A stretch of DNA of 38,772 nt from Acidimicrobiaceae bacterium (lineage in GTDB: Bacteria; Actinomycetota; Acidimicrobiia; Acidimicrobiales; RAAP-2), in contig DAHUYG010000030.1 of the NCBI GenBank assembly GCA_027315315.1, positions 1 to 38,772 on the forward strand. Reading direction: 5' to 3'. Below are positions 16,134 to 23,194 of this stretch, piece by piece; position 1 is the first letter of the stretch; every line of letters starts with the position of its first letter. A program made the translations under genes and the position numbers. The notes below the pieces were generated by a model, which was not told the origin of the DNA, searched no databases, and saw only the letters and a program-made list of their open reading frames with translations.

Positions 16134-16826
16134 GTGCTCCTGGCCGGTGCGCCGTTCTTCCAGTGGAGCTACGTCACCTCCCAGTGGTCCCAGATCCAGG
16201 CGGACCTCGTCCAGCACGTCGAGCTGAGCCTCATCGCGGTCGGCATCGGGACGGTGCTCTCGATTCCGCTCGGCGTGCTGGCCTGGCGCCGACGCTGGCT
16301 GCGGGCGCCGGTCTTCGGGCTCGCGAGCGGGCTCTACATCATCCCCTCGCTCGCCCTGTTCGCGCTCCTCGGCGGGGTCACCGGCTACGTGCCCCCGCGT
16401 TCGTGGGTGACCGCCGAAGTGGCGCTCGTCGGCTACACGCTGCTCATCTTGATCTGGAACACCGTGGCCGGGCTGCACGCGATCCCACAGGACGCCCGCG
16501 AGGCCGCGACGGCGCTCGGGTACTCGGGGCGGGCCCGCCTCATGCGGGTGGAGCTGCCCCTCGCACTCCCCTACATCTTCGCCGGGCTGCGGGTGGCCAC
16601 CTCGACGGTGATCGGCCTCGTCACCGTCACCGCCCTCATCGGGCTCGGGGGGCTCGGTCAGCTCATCACCTACGGGTTCAACATCTCCTACAACACGCCG
16701 ATCATCGTCGGGCTCGTCCTCTCGATCGCGCTCGCGGCGGTGGCCGACCTGCTGCTCGTCGGCGCCCAGCGCCTCGTCGTCCCCTGGTCCCGCGCCTCTC
16801 GCCGGGCCCGGGCGGCGGCCCGCTGA
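16134..16826 (+). CDS. opuCB: Compatible-solute ABC importer permease 1
   Basis: This is a 230-residue inner membrane protein with about five or six hydrophobic segments. The cytoplasmic coupling loop reads IPQDAREAATALGYSGRARLMRVELPLALPYIFAGLR, the EAA motif of binding-protein-dependent permeases. The overall pattern (LIAVGIGTVLSIPLGVLA, then LYIIPSLALFALL) is that of OpuCB/OpuCD and YehW. The GTG start is set by the -10 box six bases upstream. The next permease gene begins 9 bases after its stop. Confidence 0.9.
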   Translation: MLLAGAPFFQWSYVTSQWSQIQADLVQHVELSLIAVGIGTVLSIPLGVLAWRRRWLRAPVFGLASGLYIIPSLALFALLGGVTGYVPPRSWVTAEVALVGYTLLILIWNTVAGLHAIPQDAREAATALGYSGRARLMRVELPLALPYIFAGLRVATSTVIGLVTVTALIGLGGLGQLITYGFNISYNTPIIVGLVLSIALAAVADLLLVGAQRLVVPWSRASRRARAAAR

Positions 16827-16835
16827 GGAGGGGCG

Positions 16836-17555
16836 ATGTCGTTCCTCGACCGCCTGTTCCACTGGTTCACGACCTCGGCCAACTGGACGGGGTCCTCGGG
16901 CATCCCGGCGCAGTTCTGGCACTCCCTGGCGCTCAGCCTCGCGACGGTCGGCGTGGCGCTGGTGCTCGGCGGGGGCCTGGGCGTCGTGCTCGGGCACAGC
17001 GGCCGGGGAGGGCTCGTCGCGGTCAACGCTGCGAACGCGTTCCGGGCGGTGCCCTCCCTCGCCCTCCTCACCCTGCTCGCCATCCAGCCGGCCATCTCGC
17101 TCAAGTGGAACGGCTTTCTCGCGGCGTGGATCGCGCTCACCGCGCTCGCGATCCCGCCAATCCTCACCAACACCTACGTGGGCATGCGCGAGGTCGACGC
17201 GGACGTGCGCGACGCCGCCCGGGCGATGGGCCTGACCGGCGGGCAGGTGCTCGGACGCGTCGAGGCGCCGCTCGCCCTCCCCTTCGTCATGGCCGGCGTC
17301 CGCACGGCCGCCATCGAGGTCGTCGCGACCTCGACGCTCGCCGCGTACGTCGGCTACTCGGACCTCGGCACCTATGTCATCTCGGGTCTCGACACCCAGA
17401 ACACCGTCCTCGCAGCGGCGGGCGCCCTGCTCGTGGGCGTCATGGCAGCCCTCGTGGCGCTCGGGCTCGGGATCCCGCTGCGGCTCTTGACCCCCGCTGC
17501 GCTGCGTCGCGACGCCAGGGTCACTACGCTCCAGGGACGCGCCGGGCTGGCCTGA
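16836..17555 (+). CDS. opuCD: Compatible-solute ABC importer permease 2
   Basis: This is a 239-residue permease paralogous to the preceding one. Its EAA loop reads VDADVRDAARAMGLTGGQVLGRVEAPLALPFVMAGVR, and FRAVPSLALLTLLA matches the family pattern. GAGGAGGGGCG lies just before ATG 16836, a strong ribosome site. It would form the heteromeric membrane channel with its neighbour and couple to the divergently encoded ATPase. Confidence 0.92.
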   Translation: MSFLDRLFHWFTTSANWTGSSGIPAQFWHSLALSLATVGVALVLGGGLGVVLGHSGRGGLVAVNAANAFRAVPSLALLTLLAIQPAISLKWNGFLAAWIALTALAIPPILTNTYVGMREVDADVRDAARAMGLTGGQVLGRVEAPLALPFVMAGVRTAAIEVVATSTLAAYVGYSDLGTYVISGLDTQNTVLAAAGALLVGVMAALVALGLGIPLRLLTPAALRRDARVTTLQGRAGLA

Positions 17556-17664
17556 TCGGCCCCTACGGAGTCGCACACGTCGGACCCGGGGGGTCCCGGA
17601 GTGCCGCGACGCGCTGTTCCCTGGCATCGGCGTGCGCTCACCCACGAAAGGCGACACACACACC

Positions 17665-18576
17665 ATGTTCCGTGCCCGTTCCCTTCTCGCCGTCGCCGCG
17701 CTGGTGGCGGCGGCCGGCGTCATCGCAGCGCCCACGGCGGCATCGGCCAAGGCCTCCAAGCCGACGATCACGATCGGCTCGACGAACTTCGAGGAGCAGG
17801 CGATCGTCTCGAACATCTACGGGGACGTCTTGAAGAAGGCGGGCTATCCGGTCACCGTCGAGCCGGCGCTCGGGACCCGGGCGATCGTGGTGCCCGCCCT
17901 CGAGCAGGGCCAGATCGACCTCGAGCCCGACTACGCGGCCTCGCTCCTCGGCTTCCTCCACGGCGGCAACCCCCAGAAGGCGGGCGACAACATCGCGACC
18001 GCGGTGCCGGCCGACCGCAAGGCGCTGTCCCAGTACGGGGTCACGGTGCTGGCGGCGTCGAAGGCGCTCGACACCAACGTGTTCGCGGTGACCAAGGCCA
18101 CGGCCCGCCGGTACCACCTGAGCACGCTGTCCAGCCTGAAGCCCTACGCCTCGAAGATGATCCTCGGCGGCCCGACCGAGTGCCCGACGTTCGCGGGCTG
18201 TGAGCCGGGCCTGGAGAAGGTCTACGGGCTCAAGTTCCAGGGGTTCAAGGCGCTCGACGAGGCCGGCCCGCTCAGCGTCGCCGCGCTGAAGAACGGCGAG
18301 GTGCAGGTCGTCGAGCTGTTCTCGAGCGACGGCAACGTCGTGTCGAACAACTTCGTCGCGCTGACGGACAACAAGCACCTGGAGGGCGCCGACTACATCG
18401 TGCCGGTCATCCGCAAGTCGGTGGACCAGCCCGAGGTGACGAGCGTGCTCGACAGGGTCGACGCCAAGCTGACCACCGAGGCCATCTCCCGGCTCAACCT
18501 CGAGGTGACCTCGGCCAAGGAGCAGCCCGCGGCGGTCGCCCAGGCGTGGCTCGACTCCGAGCACATCAACTATTGA
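17665..18576 (+). CDS. opuCC: Glycine betaine/choline-type substrate-binding protein
   Basis: The 303-residue protein starts with a Sec signal peptide (MFRARSLLAVAALVAAAGV, then TAASA as cleavage site). The mature part is an OpuAC/OsmX-type binding protein: ITIGSTNFEEQAIVSNIYGD at the start, ALEQGQIDLEPDYAASLL, GGPTECPTFAGCEPGLEKVYG, and the ending AVAQAWLDSEHI. The ligand is probably a quaternary ammonium compound. Gram-positive binding proteins are usually lipoproteins, but I see no lipobox cysteine at the cleavage site, so it may be released or held by other means. A GAAAGG lies 13 bases before the ATG. Confidence 0.92.
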   Translation: MFRARSLLAVAALVAAAGVIAAPTAASAKASKPTITIGSTNFEEQAIVSNIYGDVLKKAGYPVTVEPALGTRAIVVPALEQGQIDLEPDYAASLLGFLHGGNPQKAGDNIATAVPADRKALSQYGVTVLAASKALDTNVFAVTKATARRYHLSTLSSLKPYASKMILGGPTECPTFAGCEPGLEKVYGLKFQGFKALDEAGPLSVAALKNGEVQVVELFSSDGNVVSNNFVALTDNKHLEGADYIVPVIRKSVDQPEVTSVLDRVDAKLTTEAISRLNLEVTSAKEQPAAVAQAWLDSEHINY

Positions 18577-18586
18577 GCGCGCCGTT

Positions 18587-18605
18587 GCGGCGGGCGCCGG
18601 GCCGC
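18587..18605. terminator. Weak GC hairpin between convergent genes
   Basis: GCGGC (18587-18591) can pair with GCCGC (18601-18605) across nine bases, between the binding-protein gene and the response-regulator gene, whose stops are 34 bases apart. There is no T-run, so intrinsic termination would be of the weak kind common in high-GC bacteria. Confidence 0.25.
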
Positions 18606-18610
18606 CGGGC

Positions 18611-19273
18611 TCAGGACTCGAGGTAGCGGAGTACGGCGAGCACCCGCCGGTGGCTCGACTGGGACACCGGCAGGTCGAGCTTGGCGAAGATGTTGGCCAC
18701 GTGCTTCTCGACGGCGCCGTCGGAGACCACGAGGGCCTGCGCGATGGCCGTGTTCGAGCGGCCCTCGGCCATGAGGGCGAGCACCTCGCGTTCGCGCGGG
18801 GTGAGGCCCGAGAGCGAGTCGCCCTTCTTGGAGGCCCCGAGGAGCTGGCGCACGACCTCGGGGTCGAGGGCGGTGCCCCCACAGGCCACCCGCCGGATGG
18901 CGTCGACGAAATCCGCGACGTCGGCCACCCGGTCCTTCAGCAGGTAGCCCACCCCAGTGGCGTCGTGGGCCAGGAGCTGGGCGGCGTAGCGGGTCTCGAT
19001 GTACTGGGAGAAGACGAGGACGCCCAGGCCCTCGTGGTCCTCCCGCAGCCGGATCGCGGCGCGCAGCCCCTCGTCGGTGAACGTGGGAGGCATCCGGATG
19101 TCGACCACCGCGACGTCGGGACAGAACCTTGCCACCGCGCTCGTGAGCGACTCCGGGTCGGCCACTGCGTCGGTGACCTCGAAGCCGCGGTCGACGAGGA
19201 GCTGGACGAGCCCGTCGCGCAGCACCGCCGAGTCCTCGGCGATGGCGACGCGGATGGGGGCGACGGTGCTCAC
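18611..19273 (-). CDS. NarL/LuxR-type response regulator
   Basis: This is a 220-residue two-component regulator. The receiver domain (about 8-130) has the acidic pair AIAEDSA, the phospho-acceptor aspartate in VAVVDIRMPP, and the lysine in GYLLKDR. The LuxR helix-turn-helix at about 155-210 reads LTPREREVLALMAEGRSN, then AIAQALVVSDGAVEKHV. Its ATG overlaps the kinase stop by four bases, so kinase and regulator are coupled. The likely target is the divergent ABC-2 exporter operon at 20.9 kb. Confidence 0.95.
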   Translation of the reverse strand: MSTVAPIRVAIAEDSAVLRDGLVQLLVDRGFEVTDAVADPESLTSAVARFCPDVAVVDIRMPPTFTDEGLRAAIRLREDHEGLGVLVFSQYIETRYAAQLLAHDATGVGYLLKDRVADVADFVDAIRRVACGGTALDPEVVRQLLGASKKGDSLSGLTPREREVLALMAEGRSNTAIAQALVVSDGAVEKHVANIFAKLDLPVSQSSHRRVLAVLRYLES

Positions 19274-20706
19274 GCGTGCATCGGGAGGTCCACGGTCACC
19301 ACGGTCGGTCCGTGCGGCGGGCTCGCGATGTCGAGGTGCCCGTCGACGGAGCGGACCCGGTCGACCAGGCCGGCGAGCCCGCTCGAGGTCGACCCCAGCC
19401 TCGTGAGCTGGGCTCCGCCCACGCCATCGTCGCGCACGACGAGGCGGAGCCAGTCGCCGTTGCGCGCGCAGCGAATGCTCGCCCGGGACGCACTGGCGTG
19501 CTGGGCGACGTTGGCGAGCAGCTCCGCGACGCAGAAGTAGGCGATCGCCTCGATGGCCGGGGTGGGCCGGTCGAAGAGCGTGAACGACAGGTCGGTCGGC
19601 ACGGTGCTGCGGGCGGCCAGGGTGGCGAGCGCCGCCTCGAGCCCGGTGTCGAGCGCGGGCGGGTGGATGCCCCGGGCCAGGTCGCGCAGCTCGACGATGG
19701 CCTCCTTCGCCCCCCGGTGGGCCTCGTCCACGAGCGTCCGGAGCTCCTCCACCTCGAGCGCCTCGCCCGAGTCGAGCTTCGCCTTCACCAGCCCGAGCCG
19801 CATGGCGAGCGCGACGAGCTGGGCCTGGGTGCCGTCATGGAGGTCGCGCTCGATGCGCCGCAGTGTCGCCGCCGACGCGTCGAGCGTGTGGGTCCTCTGG
19901 TGCTCGAGGGTCCGGACCCGGAGGCTGACGGGGTCCGGACCGAGGAGCGAGCGCATCAGCATCTTGTCGACGGACACCAGCAGGTGGACCACCCAGGGGG
20001 CGAGGAACACGAGGGCGACGCCGGTCAGCTCGACCCCGAGGTAGAGGGGGAACCCGCTGCTCCCGAGGGAGAGGTAGCCGGGGGTAAAGACGGTGCGCAT
20101 GACGCCGAATACGGCCGGGGTGCCGTTGAAGTCGTGCACCCAGGGGTTGACGAGGCATGCGAAGGCGTCCCACCACAGGCTGAACCCGAAGAAGACATAC
20201 GCGACCGACATCGGGACCTTGAGCGCGATGTAGGCGGCGGCCCGCCATCCGACGCGGTCGCGCAGTGCTGACTGGAGCCAGCCGAGGAACCCCCCTCGGG
20301 CGACGAAGGCGTCGGGCTCGGGGATGATCTCGTCGAGCAGCCCCCGGGCGAGGTTGCGGTGCAGCCGGGCGAACCCCCTCGCCCCCCGGATGCCGAGGGC
20401 GAGCGCGCTGAGCCCGATGAAGGTGACGGCGAGCGCGACGCCGAGGGCCATCAGGCCGGCGACAAACGCCATGCCGATCCCGGCGAAGAAGGAGCTGACG
20501 ACGACGAAGCCGAGCTCGGTGAGGCTTCGCCTCGTGAACGGGGTGCGAGCGATGGTGTGGGTCGACGGCGCCCGCACAACCGTGTCGAGCATCGAGTGCA
20601 GGCGCCGCCGGGACGAGCCGTCGGGCGCCCCGAGCGCCCGCCCCACGGCCGGCGACCCAGCCGTCATCGGCACCCCCTCATGCTCGGCCCACCGGGACGT
20701 GGTCAC
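19270..20706 (-). CDS. Sensor histidine kinase (HisKA_3 type)
   Basis: This 478-residue kinase has a membrane sensor region with about four hydrophobic segments (around FVVVSSFFAGIGMAFVAGLM, YIALKVPMSVAYVFFGFS and VELTGVALVFLAPWVVHLL), which resembles the putative sensor domain found in actinobacterial kinases. The dimerisation helix carries the phospho-histidine in RIERDLHDGTQAQLVALA. The ATPase has the N-box ELLANVAQHASAS and the G-box VRDDGVGG. I chose GTG 20706 because a TAGCGT -10 box lies exactly six bases upstream; ATG 20667, with a GAGGGGG site, is the alternative. Confidence 0.93.
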   Translation of the reverse strand: MTTSRWAEHEGVPMTAGSPAVGRALGAPDGSSRRRLHSMLDTVVRAPSTHTIARTPFTRRSLTELGFVVVSSFFAGIGMAFVAGLMALGVALAVTFIGLSALALGIRGARGFARLHRNLARGLLDEIIPEPDAFVARGGFLGWLQSALRDRVGWRAAAYIALKVPMSVAYVFFGFSLWWDAFACLVNPWVHDFNGTPAVFGVMRTVFTPGYLSLGSSGFPLYLGVELTGVALVFLAPWVVHLLVSVDKMLMRSLLGPDPVSLRVRTLEHQRTHTLDASAATLRRIERDLHDGTQAQLVALAMRLGLVKAKLDSGEALEVEELRTLVDEAHRGAKEAIVELRDLARGIHPPALDTGLEAALATLAARSTVPTDLSFTLFDRPTPAIEAIAYFCVAELLANVAQHASASRASIRCARNGDWLRLVVRDDGVGGAQLTRLGSTSSGLAGLVDRVRSVDGHLDIASPPHGPTVVTVDLPMHA

Positions 20707-20712
20707 AACCCC

Positions 20713-20718
20713 ACGCTA
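20713..20718 (-). promoter_or_regulatory. -10 box TAGCGT of the kinase/regulator operon (leaderless)
   Basis: TAGCGT on the minus strand is followed by GGGGTT and GTG 20706. It faces the exporter promoter across about 190 bases of non-coding DNA (20719-20909), in which I see no clear repeat. Confidence 0.5.
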
Positions 20719-20909
20719 AAGAACCCGAGGGCTGAGGGAAATGGCGCTCTCCGGCGTGTCCGTGCTGGGGCTATCCCCACCACAGACTCGAGGCGGACCG
20801 GCGACCCTCCGTCGTCCCCATCGAGTCGCTGGCCGCGCAGGCCGCGGCCCGCGGTCACCGCCCGGTGGCTCGGAGATCAGCCTCTCAAAAGCGGCCAATC
20901 CAGTCCCAT

Positions 20910-20915
20910 TAGGGT
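20910..20915 (+). promoter_or_regulatory. -10 box TAGGGT of the ABC-2 exporter operon (leaderless)
   Basis: TAGGGT is followed by seven bases and GTG 20923. GTGs at 20914 and 20932 are also in frame, but the first overlaps this box and the second has no better signal. Confidence 0.5.
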
Positions 20916-20922
20916 GCTCGCC

Positions 20923-21819
20923 GTGGGGGGCGTGCTCCGGCTCGAGGGCCTGCGCCGGGCGTACGGGACGATCAACGCGCTCGACGACCTCTCCTTCGAG
21001 GTCCCCTCGGGCGACGTGGTCGGGTTCCTCGGGCCCAACGGCGCAGGCAAGACGACGACCATGCGGGCCATCTTCGGGCTCACCGACCTCGACGCCGGCC
21101 GGGTGCTGTGGAACGGATCCCCGATCGGCCAGGCCGAGCGGCGCCGGTTCGGCTACATGCCCGAGGAGCGCGGCCTCTACCCCGGCATGCTCGTGGGCGA
21201 GCAGGTCGAGTACCTGGCGCGCCTCCACGGCCTGAGCGCCGCCCGGGCCGCCGAAGCGACGACCCAATGGCTCGAACGCCTCGACATCGTGGATCGCCGC
21301 AACTCCAAGGTCGAGACGCTGTCCCACGGGAACCAGCAGCGGGTGCAGCTGGCAGCGGCGCTCGCCCACGACCCCGAGGTGCTCGTGCTCGACGAGCCCC
21401 TCTCGGGGCTCGACCCCACGGGGATCGACGCCATCGGCCGCGTCCTTCTGGACCAGGCACGCGCCGGATGCTGCGTCCTGTTCTCCAGCCATCAGCTCGA
21501 CCAGGTCGAGGAGCTCTGCGACCGGGTCACGATCATCGACCACGGCCGCCTCGTGGCGTCGGGGAGCGTGGAGGAGCTCGAGACGAGCGGCGCCCGACGC
21601 CTCCAGGTGCGCGTCGAGGGCGACCGAACCGGCGAGTGGGCCAGGTCGCTCCCGGGCGTCAGCGTCTCGGAGGTCGCCGGCGGCGTCGTTCGCCTCGTCC
21701 TCGACGAGGCCGTCGACAGCGAGGTCGTGCTCGCGGCGGCGATGCAGGCCGGCCGGGTCACCGAGTTCAGTTTCGCCAGGCGCCGGCTGTCGGAGATCTT
21801 CCGCGAGGCGCTCGCGTGA
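20923..21819 (+). CDS. ABC-2 type exporter ATPase (NatA-like)
   Basis: This is a 298-residue ATPase with GPNGAGKTT (Walker A), the Q-loop region FGYMPEERGLYPGM, signature LSHGNQQRVQLAAAL, Walker B VLVLDEPLSGLDP and switch histidine in FSSHQLDQVEELCD. The C-terminal 80 residues are the usual DUF4162-like extension (ELETSGARRLQVRVEG). The order and form match NatA-type sodium/drug exporters. The stop overlaps the permease GTG (GTGA). The promoter lies back to back with the kinase/regulator operon, suggesting control by that pair. Confidence 0.93.
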   Translation: MGGVLRLEGLRRAYGTINALDDLSFEVPSGDVVGFLGPNGAGKTTTMRAIFGLTDLDAGRVLWNGSPIGQAERRRFGYMPEERGLYPGMLVGEQVEYLARLHGLSAARAAEATTQWLERLDIVDRRNSKVETLSHGNQQRVQLAAALAHDPEVLVLDEPLSGLDPTGIDAIGRVLLDQARAGCCVLFSSHQLDQVEELCDRVTIIDHGRLVASGSVEELETSGARRLQVRVEGDRTGEWARSLPGVSVSEVAGGVVRLVLDEAVDSEVVLAAAMQAGRVTEFSFARRRLSEIFREALA

Positions 21820-23180
21820 AGGGGGCCTACATCGGGATCGTGGTGGCGTTCGCCCTCGCCCTGCGGGTCTTCTTGTACCGGAGGCGCCGGGCGGCCCGCC
21901 AGGCACGCGATGCGGGGGCGTCGTCGGCCACGCCGGCCCCCCGGCCGCTTCGCCCGGGGGCACGCCGCGTGCGGGCGGTCGAGGCCGCGCTCGGCGACGT
22001 CGGCCTGGTCGCCGGGCGCGAGATCCGGGAACGGATCAAGGGGCGGATCTTCCGGGTCGGCACGATCATCATGCTGCTCGGCGTCGGGGCGGCCATCGTG
22101 ATCCCTGCGATCAACCAGGGCGGGAGCAGCCTCACGACCCAGCGGGTCGGCGTCGTTGGCGCGTTGTCGCCGAGCGCCCGCTCGGTGGTTCTGGCCGTCG
22201 GGAAGGCCAACCAGGACAAGGTGCTGTTCTCCTCGGAGCCCTCGAGCGGCGCCGCCAGGCGCGCGCTGAAGGCCGGGCGCATCGACCTCGCCCTCGTCGA
22301 CTCCCGTGAGATCCTGCTCGAAAAGCCCACGTCGGCCAACAACTCCCCCGCCGACTCGGGGCTGGTCCAGGGTGTCTCGCAGTACCTCGGGGTGCTCGAC
22401 GCCTACCAGGCGGCCGGGCTCACGCCGGGCCAGGTGAGCCGGGTCATCAAAGCCAAGCCGATCCCGGTGCACGCGCTCACCTCGGGCACCAAGGGCGTCA
22501 AGCAGGCAACGTCGGTGATCGGGCTCGTGCTGATGTTCTTCATGCTCACCCAGTACTGCACCTGGATCCTGATCGGGGTCATGCAGGAGAAGTCGAGCCG
22601 AGTGGTCGAGGTCCTGCTCGCCATGGTCCGCCCCCTCCAGCTGCTCGGGGGCAAGGTGCTCGGGATCGGCGCGGTCGCCCTCGGACAGGCCACCCTGATC
22701 GTCGGGTTCGCCCTCGTGGTCGGGGCCGCCGTGGGGTCCGACCTGCTGAAGGGCGCAGAGCCGGTGACGCTGCTCGCCGAGCTCCTCTGGCTCGTGCTCG
22801 GCTACGCCTTCTACTGCTGGGTCTACGCCGCCGCCGGCTCGACCGCCGAGCGCCAGGACCAGGTCCAGACCCTCGCCCTCCCCCTCAGCCTGCCCATCCT
22901 CTTGGGCTACATCTTCTCGATCACGACCGTGAGCTCGGGGTCGGCGAGCGGGCTCTTCAAGGTGCTCGCCTACCTCCCCCCGACCGCGCCCTTCTGCATG
23001 TCCGCCCTGGTCGGCCTTGGCCAGGCGAGCTGGTGGGAGTTCGTGCTCTCGGTGCTGCTGAGCGTCGCGGGCACCGTCGGCACGGCCCTCTTCGCCGCCC
23101 GTGTCTATCGCCGGGCCGTGCTGCGCACCGGCACCCGGGTCCGCTTCAGCGAGGTCCTGCGCAAGGGCCGCCTGGCGTAG
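21816..23180 (+). CDS. ABC-2 type exporter permease (NatB-like)
   Basis: This is a 454-residue membrane protein. An N-terminal segment (GAYIGIVVAFALALRVFLY) is followed by a basic stretch, then GREIRERIKGRIFRVGTIIM, the usual start of the ABC-2 membrane domain. A large extracytoplasmic part with an NQDKVLFSSEPS segment follows, then five or so helices starting at VIGLVLMFFMLTQYCTWILI. IGVMQEKSSRVVEVLLAMVRP is a conserved NatB/YhaP-type motif. It pairs with the upstream ATPase and ends 14 bases from the convergent FtsX-like gene. The substrate is unknown. Confidence 0.92.
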   Translation: MKGAYIGIVVAFALALRVFLYRRRRAARQARDAGASSATPAPRPLRPGARRVRAVEAALGDVGLVAGREIRERIKGRIFRVGTIIMLLGVGAAIVIPAINQGGSSLTTQRVGVVGALSPSARSVVLAVGKANQDKVLFSSEPSSGAARRALKAGRIDLALVDSREILLEKPTSANNSPADSGLVQGVSQYLGVLDAYQAAGLTPGQVSRVIKAKPIPVHALTSGTKGVKQATSVIGLVLMFFMLTQYCTWILIGVMQEKSSRVVEVLLAMVRPLQLLGGKVLGIGAVALGQATLIVGFALVVGAAVGSDLLKGAEPVTLLAELLWLVLGYAFYCWVYAAAGSTAERQDQVQTLALPLSLPILLGYIFSITTVSSGSASGLFKVLAYLPPTAPFCMSALVGLGQASWWEFVLSVLLSVAGTVGTALFAARVYRRAVLRTGTRVRFSEVLRKGRLA

Positions 23181-23194
23181 GGGCGCCGAGGGCA

